A stretch of DNA of 64,000 nt from Streptomyces platensis (GTDB taxonomy: Bacteria; Actinomycetota; Actinomycetes; Streptomycetales; Streptomycetaceae). Positions 8,540 to 16,085 of this stretch are shown here, one piece after another; position 1 is the first letter of the stretch; each line of letters starts with the position of its first letter. The stretch lies in assembly GCF_008704855.1 (NCBI RefSeq), contig NZ_CP023691.1, forward strand, positions 7,006,001 to 7,070,000, written 5' to 3'. A program made the position numbers and the translations under genes. The notes beneath the pieces were generated by a model. That model saw nothing but the letters and a program-made list of their open reading frames with translations. It was not told the DNA's origin and made no database searches.

Positions 8540-9304
8540 TCACACCTCCAGGTGCGCGCGGGCGAGGGCGGTGAGGACGCTGCGGGTCTTGGACGTCTGA
8601 GGCGAGGGAGGCTGGAGGCCCAGGTCGAGGAGGGTCCGTTCCAGCAGGTCCTGTGCGCTGGAGGCTTCCGCAGGATGCGCCCGGAGCGACAGCTCCAAGA
8701 GGCGCAGGTCGGGGCCGACGCTCCAGAATTCCGCGGTGAGCGGGTGGATCAGGTCGCGACGGGACGGCTTCCACTTGATGGCCTGGACCGGGCCAAGTGG
8801 CACGAGGTCGTCCAGGTCGTCGTCGGTGATCTCGACGCTCGCCAGCAGCTCTTGTTGATCCCGGGTCAGCCGGGGCCGACGCGAGTCCCCGTCCCCGTCT
8901 CCGTCTTCGGTGGTGGGCCGGTCGAAGTCGTCCTCCACCTTCAGCGAGGCTGCCCAGGCGCGATTGCGGCCGGTCCAGTCCTCCTCGATCTTGAACTCCC
9001 AGTCCTTTCCGTCACGGCTTGCCTGCCAGTCGGCCGGCAGCGCGTCCGGGACACACGGCCGCAGTTTCACGGTCAGGTCGTCCACATCGCCCTTCGCGGC
9101 CTTCCGCAGCCGGATAACAACTCCCGCCTCCGACAGGGGAAGACGGATGTCGTCACCGCCCGTCCACGGTTTGTCCCAGAAGTAAATCGTGAGGCCCTTG
9201 CCGTCGTCGGCCTCCAGCCCGAGCGTCCGGCACGCGGAATCGGCCGCCTCACCAAACATGCTGATCTTGACTTCGACATCGGCGTTCTTCAGCGCATCCG
9301 CCAT
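8540..9304 (-). CDS. Uncharacterised 254-residue protein, possibly CYTH-like
   Basis: The middle carries alternating charged beta strands (VVIRLRKAAKG, DDLTVKLRP, WEFKIEEDW) resembling the EXEXK-type strands of CYTH/triphosphate-tunnel proteins. A long acidic linker (TTEDGDGDGD) and a helical C-terminus follow. No signal peptide is seen. CYTH enzymes act on triphosphates, nucleotides or thiamine triphosphate, but the fold call here is weak. It is directly followed by the M43 protease, suggesting a functional partnership such as an inhibitor, chaperone or sensor. That partnership is inference from coupling only. Confidence 0.4.
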   Translation of the reverse strand: MADALKNADVEVKISMFGEAADSACRTLGLEADDGKGLTIYFWDKPWTGGDDIRLPLSEAGVVIRLRKAAKGDVDDLTVKLRPCVPDALPADWQASRDGKDWEFKIEEDWTGRNRAWAASLKVEDDFDRPTTEDGDGDGDSRRPRLTRDQQELLASVEITDDDLDDLVPLGPVQAIKWKPSRRDLIHPLTAEFWSVGPDLRLLELSLRAHPAEASSAQDLLERTLLDLGLQPPSPQTSKTRSVLTALARAHLEV

Positions 9305-9534
9305 ATTTCCTTTATCGCATGGGGGTACCCGGCGCGCATCCTTAAAGCCCAGCCCCTGCCCGACGCCATCATCGCCGGCGCTCCCCAGCCTTTCGGAGAA
9401 CCCTGTTCAAACGCCTCCCGACTCGCTACGAGTTACGTGCTGATCTGCAACAGGGGCCGTACGAACTCGCCTGCACCGTCATCTGCTTGAGGAGACTCCG
9501 CATCTCACTCCGCATCTCCTTCTCAAACGCTCGG

Positions 9535-9747
9535 TCAGTGGTCGGCTGCCGGGGTGTGCTCGGTGCCGCCGCACCAGATGCGGCGGATCCGCCGCGTGGC
9601 GCGGATGTCGGCGATCGGATCGCCGTCGACGAGTACGAGGTCGGCACGCAGGCCTGGCTCGACGGCCCCTCGATCGGTCAGGCCGAAGTGCCGGGCGGCA
9701 AGCGAGGTGGCGGCGCGCAGGGCGTCCACCGTGGTCAATCCTGCGTC
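9535..9747 (-). pseudogene. C-terminal remnant of an imidazolonepropionase-like amidohydrolase
   Basis: About 70 codons reading DAGLTTVDALRAATSLAARH, then LRADLVLVDGDPIADI and IRRIWCGG. This is the standard C-terminal segment of amidohydrolases, where GLRADLVLVDGDP returns the chain to the composite beta domain. The metal-binding barrel (HxH, Lys, His, Asp) is absent upstream, where codon structure is lost. It is a truncated gene with no catalytic part. Confidence 0.7.
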
Positions 9748-10050
9748 CACGAGCAGGATGCACGACGGCGCCACCGCAGCCGCCCACATCGACCACGCGA
9801 AAACCAGCGCGCGGACCGCCCGGAAAACCGCCGAGCTCCTTCTGGCCGCCCGATGGCCGGCCTCGACCGGGGACGGGGCTGCTGCGAAGCGGGCCACCGG
9901 ATGAGGCTCTGACCTCGGCTCGGGCACTGTTGCACTCCGGCTCTCCGCTTTTGACGAGGCGGTGGCGCCCGCATCGCAGGTCACCCTGGATGGCCACCCG
10001 GCCCGCGGACCCGCGGTCCGTCAGGGAGACTGCCGCGGGCCGGGCCGCCG
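9748..10050. other. No intact gene
   Basis: About 300 bases between the amidohydrolase remnant and the HAD gene. Open frames are present on both strands, but none has recognisable protein sequence. It probably holds decayed upstream sequence of the amidohydrolase. Confidence 0.4.
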
Positions 10051-10770
10051 TCATGCCGTCGTGATGCCGGGCCCAGCGGGACCAGTGCCCTGGGCGGGGA
10101 TGCGGGCGTCGGCCCATCCCTGCACCGCCGGCTCTGCCAGCGAGTGGACCCACCAGTCGGCCAATGCCGTCTCCTTGTCGCTGGGACGGGGACCGACTCC
10201 GAGTACCCGCATGCCCGCGCCTGCGGCAGCTTGGATGCCGCAGTGGGAGTCCTCGACGGCCAGTGTGTCAGCGGGCTCCACCCCGCAGAGTTGGGCGGCG
10301 GTGAGGTAGACGTCCGGATGAGGTTTGGGTCTCGTGGTGTCGTTGGGTACCACAATGTGGCTGAAGCAATCCCGGAGTCCAGCCATTCCGAGACAGGACT
10401 CGACGACTTCAAGCGGGCAGTTACTGGCCACGGCCAGCGGGGCGAACTGCACGGCCGAATGCACCAATTCCGGCGCCCCGGGCATGGTGGTGGGGTCTGC
10501 GGCGACGAGTTCACGGAAGTGCTTGAGCAACGATTCCGTCATGTCCCCGGTCAGTTCCGGTCGCCCGGCCACATCGGCCATTAAACGGCCGCATTCGGTG
10601 TAGTGCAGCCCTCGCGCCTTTTCCGCGAAATCCTCCGAGGGTGCGCAGCCGTAGCTGTGCAGCACCATGTCACGGGCGTCCTCCCAGTGGCGTTCCGTGT
10701 CCATCAGCGTGCCGTCACAGTCGAAAACGACGGCTGCGGGGGTCCAGGAAAGGATGCTGTCTGCGGTCAT
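10051..10770 (-). CDS. HAD-superfamily phosphatase (subfamily IA)
   Basis: A 239-residue HAD hydrolase. Motif I is VVFDCDGTLMDTE with nucleophile Asp17 and Asp19; motif II lies around LAVASN; motif III contains RPKPHPDVY; motif IV is LAVEDSHCGI. The cap is inserted between motifs I and II, as in beta-phosphoglucomutase/phosphoglycolate phosphatase relatives. It follows the AfsA homologue on the same strand with a 223-base gap holding a perfect palindrome. Butenolide autoregulator synthesis needs a dephosphorylation step after AfsA, so this enzyme is a reasonable candidate for it. That is inference, since HAD specificity cannot be read from sequence. Confidence 0.85.
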   Translation of the reverse strand: MTADSILSWTPAAVVFDCDGTLMDTERHWEDARDMVLHSYGCAPSEDFAEKARGLHYTECGRLMADVAGRPELTGDMTESLLKHFRELVAADPTTMPGAPELVHSAVQFAPLAVASNCPLEVVESCLGMAGLRDCFSHIVVPNDTTRPKPHPDVYLTAAQLCGVEPADTLAVEDSHCGIQAAAGAGMRVLGVGPRPSDKETALADWWVHSLAEPAVQGWADARIPAQGTGPAGPGITTA

Positions 10771-10922
10771 TCGAGATTCCGTTCTGATGGGCCCGAAGGC
10801 GCCGATGCGACCGGTCGCGAGAGAGGCAGGGCAGCGTCGGTTTCACGGACGCCCGACACCGGGCTGAGGGATTCCGGCAGGGCGGCTCCCATGAAGAGGG
10901 GTTCTTCCGCTCCAGCCGGAAA

Positions 10923-10936
10923 ATAACGATCGTTAT
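10923..10936. promoter_or_regulatory. 14-bp perfect palindrome upstream of the HAD gene
   Basis: ATAACGATCGTTAT, a perfect AT-rich palindrome without spacer, 153 bases upstream of the HAD start and just downstream of the afsA-like gene. Its form resembles TetR-family operators. The region around it (10920-10990) is markedly AT-rich for this DNA, as expected of a promoter. The binding protein is not known; the receptor at 12013 is one candidate. Confidence 0.55.
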
Positions 10937-10993
10937 GTTACGGACGGCGACGCAGAGAGGTCAATCAATTCGCAAATATCAATATTGTGTGCT

Positions 10994-11914
10994 CTACGTA
11001 TAACTAAAGGTTCCGCGGGCCGTCTCTGTGCCGTCCTGGAGGATGCGGAATGCACACGTCGAGCCGTGCCGGGTGCACAGCACACGTGCGGGTGGGGTCA
11101 GTTCGGTGAACCGGGAGGCCTTCAGCCGGCCGAAAAGGGGTCGGCTCAGTCTGCCCCGACTGCAATATGAGGCGGCCTGGCGGGCGGCTTCCAACAGCAC
11201 CATGCCGGGCACGTGATCGGTGGGGTGGTCGAAGAAGAACGGATGCAACGGGTCGGCCGGCGAGACCAACAGCTCGCCCTGGTCGAGAGCGAGAACCGCA
11301 TCGTGCGGGTGATTCACGGTCAGCTGTGCGGTCGGCGGGCGGCACCCGCCCTCCGGACGGCGAGCCGGGACGGCACCGACCGTGCTCCTGGCACGCAGGG
11401 CGGTGAACCGCGCGCCGTCCAGGAATCGCACGCCCCCGCCACCTTGGCCAAAGGTCACCCCATACGCGGCGAAGGTGACGCTCAGCCGCAGTCCGACGGC
11501 GGACGCATCCGGCACCCGCCGTACCGCGCTGACCCGGGCCGAGCAGGTGATTTCGGTCGCTCCGGCGCGGGCCGGCAACTCGTCGGCGGGGCTGAGGTGG
11601 AAGTACAGGTCGGTGATGACCGCATGGAAGGCCGCCGGAACCGCGTAGAAGCGCAGGGGAATGTAGAGACCGAGCTGACGCAGTGTTTCCACCAGAATCA
11701 GCGGGCTGTGCCGCTGCGAGCCGTCGCGGGGGAACGTCGCATGTGCGCGTGGCCATGACGCCGCAGCCAGGAAGACGTGCGGGATGTGGGTCGGCCGTAC
11801 CTCCGTAAGGAGGACCTCTGCCACCGAGGTCCGGTGCACCAGCTCCCGCTCGACGGTACGGGACCAGCTGAGCGGCTCACTCTTTCCGACGGCCCTGACC
11901 GTTGAGGTGCTCAT
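10994..11914 (-). CDS. afsA-like: AfsA-family gamma-butyrolactone biosynthesis protein
   Basis: About 306 residues containing two A-factor hot-dog repeats. The first begins VHRTSVAEVLLTEVRPT; the second has the hallmark FFDHPTDHVPGMVLLEAARQ. AfsA/ScbA/BarX proteins join dihydroxyacetone phosphate and a beta-ketoacyl-ACP to make the butenolide phosphate precursor of gamma-butyrolactone hormones. The ATG at 11914 is chosen because family homology begins there; upstream in-frame codons overlap the divergent promoter. It is divergent from a receptor gene, the classic scbA/scbR arrangement, and is followed by a HAD phosphatase. No butenolide reductase is seen in the window. Confidence 0.9.
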   Translation of the reverse strand: MSTSTVRAVGKSEPLSWSRTVERELVHRTSVAEVLLTEVRPTHIPHVFLAAASWPRAHATFPRDGSQRHSPLILVETLRQLGLYIPLRFYAVPAAFHAVITDLYFHLSPADELPARAGATEITCSARVSAVRRVPDASAVGLRLSVTFAAYGVTFGQGGGGVRFLDGARFTALRARSTVGAVPARRPEGGCRPPTAQLTVNHPHDAVLALDQGELLVSPADPLHPFFFDHPTDHVPGMVLLEAARQAASYCSRGRLSRPLFGRLKASRFTELTPPARVLCTRHGSTCAFRILQDGTETARGTFSYT

Positions 11915-12012
11915 ACGACCAGGGAATACCGAAATTCGAACATGCGCACCCTTGAATTCCGGGGCGCGGGGAGCGGTAGGTTGCCTTCCGGCGGAACGAG
12001 ACGACGTTTGAG

Positions 12013-12633
12013 GTGCACGTGCAGATCCGGGCGGAAACGACGCGCAGGTTCCTTCTTGAGGCGGCGGCAACCTTGTTCGACGAGAAAGGGTACGCCGGTA
12101 CCAGCATCAGCGACATCAGTGCGCATTCCGGTCGTACCAGCGGGGCCATTTATTTCCACTACGCCAGCAAGGAGAAGCTCGCCCTCGCCATCGTCGAGGA
12201 ACATTTCGCCACGTGGCCGCATTTGATCAGCCGATACCGGCAGCCGGGCCGGCCGGCCTTGGAGAAACTCGTCGGGCTGAGCTTCGAGGTGGCGCGCGCC
12301 TTTCGAGACGACATCGTCGTCCGGGCCGGAGCCCGCCTTTGGGCCGAACGCAAAGCCATCGACGCCCAGCTCCCCGCACCGTTCCTCGGCTGGATCGAAG
12401 CCGTTACACAGCTACTCGAAGAGGCCGCCCGTAACGGTGAACTCGCTGCCGGTGTGCCACCTGCCGCCACCGCCCACGGCATCGTCTGCTCCTTCTTCGG
12501 TCTGCACACCGTCTCCGACGCCCTGGAGGGACGCCGGCACATCGAGGAGCGCCTGCATGACCTGTGGACTCTGCTGCTCCGTGGCCTCCAGGCCGAGCCT
12601 GATCCTGCCGGTCTGCTCGATCGCGTGCGCTGA
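12013..12633 (+). CDS. Gamma-butyrolactone receptor-like TetR-family regulator
   Basis: A 206-residue TetR-type protein starting at GTG. The HTH spans residues about 10-55 (ISDISAHSGRTSGAIYFHYA), followed by the ligand domain with LWAERKAID and the receptor-type ending FGLHTVSDALEGR, then IEERLHDLWTLLL. That ending is characteristic of ArpA/ScbR/BarA receptors and pseudoreceptors. It probably represses its own gene and the divergent afsA-like gene until the butyrolactone binds. Receptor versus pseudoreceptor cannot be decided without ligand data. Its targets outside this window are unknown. Confidence 0.85.
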   Translation: MHVQIRAETTRRFLLEAAATLFDEKGYAGTSISDISAHSGRTSGAIYFHYASKEKLALAIVEEHFATWPHLISRYRQPGRPALEKLVGLSFEVARAFRDDIVVRAGARLWAERKAIDAQLPAPFLGWIEAVTQLLEEAARNGELAAGVPPAATAHGIVCSFFGLHTVSDALEGRRHIEERLHDLWTLLLRGLQAEPDPAGLLDRVR

Positions 12634-12992
12634 GCGGCGCGCGACGCCCGGTGTGTCCAGTGCGGGTTTCTGACCCCACGACGCTTCTCGCAGGCTGGAG
12701 ATCAGCTCGGCTCCGCCGGCCGGGGCGAGCGCGGCTGGAGCGCCATCGCCCTCCAGCGGAGCGTCAGGTGAGGCAAGTTGACGCCATACCTCCGCTTTAC
12801 TTTTCGTTTGCTCGTCTTTTACAGTTGATGATCAGTAGCGTCCAGCCCTGATCGGTGACCCCGATCAGGGTCCAAGGCACCTCCGAGGTGTTCTGCATCG
12901 GAGACGTTCCGTGCCCGGGCCCTACAGGCGGCTGGGGTTGTCCCAGCACGTCAACTGCCAAGCGGCTCTGCTTGGATGTCACCGGAGGATGC
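12634..12992. other. Intergenic region with AT-rich promoter patch
   Basis: About 360 bases between the receptor and the secreted-protein gene. An AT-rich stretch at 12795-12835 is the likely promoter region of the downstream gene. A perfect hairpin sequence at 12846-12870 follows it. No ORF is supported. Confidence 0.5.
12846..12870. promoter_or_regulatory. Perfect 10-bp inverted repeat (5-base spacer)
   Basis: CCCTGATCGG, five bases (TGACC), then CCGATCAGGG. It lies about 120 bases upstream of the secreted-protein start and just after the AT-rich patch. It could be an operator or an untranslated-leader hairpin. There is no T-tract, so a simple terminator is less likely. Confidence 0.55.
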
Positions 12993-13763
12993 ATGCCCTC
13001 TCGTATCGCTGCCGCAATCGCCACGTGCGCGCTGAGTCTCGGGGTCCTCGCCTCGAACGCAGGCGTTGCCGCGGCCGCCCCCTCGTCCCCCGCCGGGCCT
13101 GCCGGCGACGCGCCGACGTTAGAGTCGACGATCACCGCGCGTGCCGCAGCCATCGACCGGTGCAGCTACCAGATAGTCCGCTCCCATGACTCCCGCTACG
13201 CCTACTTCGTGAGCGGGGCCGTCGGCGGCGGCACGCGCGAGCTGAAGATCCAGGCGGAGGACGATGTGAGAGTCTCCGGCGACTGGCGCAAGGTCACCCA
13301 AGTCGATGCGTGCGCGGGCGAGCAGGAGCAGCGTCCCACCATGCTCCGCGTCACAGGAAAGCTGGAGAACCCGGAGCACTACGATCCGTCCGTACCGCGG
13401 ACGATCCAAAGCGACGCCCTCAAGCCCGCTGCCGCCTCGGTGATTCCCAAGGCACCGGCGATGACGTCTGTCGACCGCCTCGGCGCGGACACCGTCCGCG
13501 TCACCTGGAAACCGGCCGCGGACCATCCGGACCAGGTCCTCTTGATGGAGCGAAAGCCCTTCTACAGCAGCGAGGTCGGACTGTGGCATCCCCACACGTT
13601 CCAACGCGACGTACAGGTCCGCGCCACATCGATTGACCGCAAGCTGGAGCGTGACTCCGACATCCCCCCTGCGGACCGTACGCACGCCTACTGGATCCGC
13701 GTCGTCAAGGACGGCTTCGTCAGCGATCTGCGCGCCCAGAAGCCCCTCAGCATCGAGCCATAA
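12993..13763 (+). CDS. Secreted protein of unknown function
   Basis: 256 residues from an ATG with GGAGG seven bases upstream. A Sec signal peptide is clear: MPSRIAAAIATCALSLGVLA followed by a hydrophobic Ala-rich stretch and an AxA-type cleavage site near residue 30. The mature part has two parts. The first holds two cysteines (DRCSYQIV and VDACAGE), likely a disulfide. The second, from about residue 150, resembles a fibronectin-III-like beta sandwich (DRLGADTVRVTWKPA, THAYWIRVVKDG). It precedes the transglutaminase gene by about 820 bases; there is no evidence that it is a substrate or inhibitor. Confidence 0.75.
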   Translation: MPSRIAAAIATCALSLGVLASNAGVAAAAPSSPAGPAGDAPTLESTITARAAAIDRCSYQIVRSHDSRYAYFVSGAVGGGTRELKIQAEDDVRVSGDWRKVTQVDACAGEQEQRPTMLRVTGKLENPEHYDPSVPRTIQSDALKPAAASVIPKAPAMTSVDRLGADTVRVTWKPAADHPDQVLLMERKPFYSSEVGLWHPHTFQRDVQVRATSIDRKLERDSDIPPADRTHAYWIRVVKDGFVSDLRAQKPLSIEP

Positions 13764-14072
13764 CCCCTCGCCCGCCGCGGGGCGTTCAGCCAGATCGCCC
13801 TGCCGCGGGCCGGCTCGAAGCCCGGGCGGCGGCGACGGCTTCCACCGCACCGTGGGATTCCCGACAACATCGGTACCGGCCTCGCTGCGAACCACACGCC
13901 ACGAGCAGGGGAAGCGCCGCCGCATCGCCTCCCCACGGGCCGGCTCCTGCATGGCTGGATACGGGCTACGTGACAGATTGGCCGACTTTAAAACCGCGAT
14001 GTTGCCGGGGAGCCGGCGCGGGGACATGATCACTGCTCGTATCAACCTGATCACTCATCCAGGAGCCGATAC

Positions 14073-14330
14073 GTGATACGCCCAACCGCTTTCCGCGCTC
14101 TCCCTGCCGTCGCCATCACCGCGGCCCCCGCCCGGCCCCTCGCCCAGCGAGCCCAGGCGGCCGCCCCGGCCCCCGTCGCCCCGGCGACCGCCGCTGTCGG
14201 CCATCCCGGCCAAGTCCGCCTGGTCGACACCGACTTCATGCGCTCCCATCCGCGCGTCGAGGTCGGCTACGGCGACCCCGGCCCTTCGGCCCGGGCCCGC
14301 GTCGTCCCCTCGGCGGCGACGCTGATGTAG
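14073..14330 (+). CDS. Small ORF with exported-like N-terminus, possibly a remnant
   Basis: 85 codons from GTG. The start (MIRPTAFRALPAVAITAAPA) and Ala/Pro-rich stretch resemble a weak signal peptide, followed by RLVDTDFMRSHPRVEVGYGD. Codon bias is strong but no family is recognised. Sequence beyond the stop remains codon-biased in other frames up to about 14450, so this may be the front of a frameshifted secreted-protein gene. Confidence 0.3.
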   Translation: MIRPTAFRALPAVAITAAPARPLAQRAQAAAPAPVAPATAAVGHPGQVRLVDTDFMRSHPRVEVGYGDPGPSARARVVPSAATLM

Positions 14331-14586
14331 CGAGGCGCCGGTGCCGCCCGGCCCGTGCGGCCCGCCGGCCACCAGGTCATGGCCGGCGACGACCGCACCG
14401 CCACTGCCGTCTCCCGCGCCTTTGCCGTATCCCCTTCCGCCTCGTGGCGGCGTTCCCTCCTGTCGCCGGCGCAGCGACCCAGGGCAGCGCGGCTGCGGTG
14501 CGCTGCTTACCGCACATCCCTCATTGCGTCGTTCGCTCGCATGCCCCGTTTCACGAGAATCCACAACAAGGGAGCTGCTGATTTTC

Positions 14587-15843
14587 ATGTACAAACGCCG
14601 GAGTTTACTCGCCTTCGCCACTGTGGGTGCGGTGATATGCGCCGCCGGAGTCATGCCGTCGGTCAGCCATGCCGCCAGCCGCGGCGACGGGGAATGGGAA
14701 GGGTCCTACGCCGAAACGCACGGCCTGACGGCGGAGGATGTCAAGAACATCAACGCACTGAACAAAAGAGCTCTGACTGCGGGTCAACCCGGCAATTCTG
14801 CGGCGGAATTGCCGCCGAGCGCCAGTGCGCTCTTCCGGGCCCCCGACGCCGCCGATGACAGGGTGACCCCTCCCGCCGAGCCGCTCAACCGGATGCCTGA
14901 CGCCTACCGGGCCTACGGAGGCAGGGCCACTACGGTCGTCAACAACTACATACGCAAGTGGCAGCAGGTCTACAGTCAACGCGGCGGCAACCAGCAGCAG
15001 ATGACCGAAGAGCAGCGAGAACAGCTGTCCTACGGCTGCGTCGGCGTCACCTGGGTCAATACAGGCCCCTACCCGACGAACAGACTGGCGTTCGCGTTCT
15101 TCGACGAGAACAAGTACAAGAACGATCTGGAAAACAGCCGACCGCAACCCAACGAGACGCAGGCGGAGTTCGAGGGGCGCATCGCCAAGGGCAGTTTCGA
15201 TGAGGGGAAGGGTTTCAAGCGGGCGCGTGAGGTGGCGTCCGTCATGAACAAGGCCCTGGACAGCGCGCACGACGAGGGGACGTACATCGACCACCTCAAG
15301 ACGGAGCTCGCGAACAAAAACGACGCTCTGCTCTACGAGGACAGCCGCTCAAGCTTTTACTCGGCGCTGAGGAATACGCCGTCCTTCAAGGAAAGGGATG
15401 GAGGCAACTACGACCCATCCAAGATGAAGGCGGTGGTCTACTCGAAGCACTTCTGGAGCGGGCAGGACCCGCGGGGCTCCTCCGACAAGAGGAAGTACGG
15501 CGATCCGGATGCCTTCCGCCCCGACCAGGGCACCGGCCTGGTAGACATGTCGAGGGACAGGAACATTCCGCGCAGTCCCGCCAAACCTGGTGAAAGTTGG
15601 GTCAACTTCGACTACGGCTGGTTCGGGGCTCAGGCAGAAGCGGACGCCGACAAAACCGTATGGACCCACGCCAACCACTATCACGCGCCCAATGGCGGCA
15701 TGGGCCCCATGAACGTGTACGAGAGCAAGTTCCGGAACTGGTCTGCGGGGTACGCGGACTTCGACCGCGGAGCCTACGTCATCACGTTCATACCCAAGAG
15801 CTGGAACACCGCTCCCGCCGAGGTGAAGCAGGGCTGGCCGTAA
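14587..15843 (+). CDS. Secreted microbial transglutaminase precursor (protein-glutamine gamma-glutamyltransferase)
   Basis: A 418-residue preproenzyme closely resembling the Streptomyces mobaraensis enzyme, which crosslinks protein Gln and Lys side chains without calcium. Signal peptide is about residues 1-30, pro-region about 31-86 (ending SALFRAP), mature enzyme from about residue 87 (332 residues). The catalytic triad is intact: Cys151 in SYGCVGVTW, Asp342 in NFDYGWFG and His361 in VWTHANHYH, each offset by exactly 87 from C64/D255/H274 of the mobaraensis enzyme. An AAGGGAG lies 12-17 bases upstream of the ATG. The pro-segment keeps the zymogen inactive until extracellular proteolysis. No activating metalloprotease or transglutaminase inhibitor gene is adjacent. 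Two hairpins follow the gene. Confidence 0.95.
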   Translation: MYKRRSLLAFATVGAVICAAGVMPSVSHAASRGDGEWEGSYAETHGLTAEDVKNINALNKRALTAGQPGNSAAELPPSASALFRAPDAADDRVTPPAEPLNRMPDAYRAYGGRATTVVNNYIRKWQQVYSQRGGNQQQMTEEQREQLSYGCVGVTWVNTGPYPTNRLAFAFFDENKYKNDLENSRPQPNETQAEFEGRIAKGSFDEGKGFKRAREVASVMNKALDSAHDEGTYIDHLKTELANKNDALLYEDSRSSFYSALRNTPSFKERDGGNYDPSKMKAVVYSKHFWSGQDPRGSSDKRKYGDPDAFRPDQGTGLVDMSRDRNIPRSPAKPGESWVNFDYGWFGAQAEADADKTVWTHANHYHAPNGGMGPMNVYESKFRNWSAGYADFDRGAYVITFIPKSWNTAPAEVKQGWP

Positions 15844-15856
15844 CAGAGCCGGGCGG

Positions 15857-15879
15857 GAGGGCCGGGCCACCCGGCCCTC
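15857..15879 (+). terminator. Hairpin after the transglutaminase gene
   Basis: GAGGGCCGGG, three-base loop, CCCGGCCCTC: a perfect 10-bp stem 14 bases after the stop codon. There is no T-tract, as is common in actinomycetes. A second, stronger hairpin lies 44 bases on. Confidence 0.7.
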
Positions 15880-15922
15880 TCCGCCGGCCCGCCACACACC
15901 GGCGGTCGTCCCGGATGTGCTA

Positions 15923-15958
15923 CGAAGCGCTGGGGGCGCGCTCGCCCCCAGCGCTTCG
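15923..15958. terminator. 16-bp perfect stem, likely bidirectional terminator
   Basis: A perfect 16-bp stem (arms 15923-15938 and 15943-15958) with a 4-base loop, containing GCGCTGGGGGCG and its complement. It sits between the convergent transglutaminase and kinase genes and can serve both. Confidence 0.8.
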
Positions 15959-16060
15959 GGGAACTGGCGGCACCTGGGGAACGCGGCGCGCAGAGAATCG
16001 GCGAGGGGGACGGCGTGGTCGATATCGAGCTTGCGGGCGTCGGTGACGGTCTGAGCATCA
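15950..16060 (-). pseudogene. HNH (DUF1524/GmrSD-type) nuclease fragment
   Basis: About 25 codons reading VTDARKLDIDHAVPLADS, then LRAAFP. DIDHxVPLA is the HNH-like core of secreted DUF1524 nucleases. The frame is cut on both sides: the kinase stop region upstream and the hairpin downstream. It is a relic, not an expressed gene. The call rests on a short but distinctive motif. Confidence 0.6.
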
Positions 16061-16085
16061 GCCCTGCTGCCGTCCAGCCACCGGG

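Noticed and set aside
11915..12012. Consensus butyrolactone-receptor operator (ARE) in the afsA/receptor gap
   Set aside because: Only a weak imperfect symmetry (ATACCGAAATTCGAACAT) is visible, one base off register; I would not call it an ARE without binding data.
10051..12633. Start of a secondary-metabolite gene cluster
   Set aside because: The AfsA/receptor pair often sits near such clusters, but no polyketide, peptide or terpene synthesis gene appears in the window.
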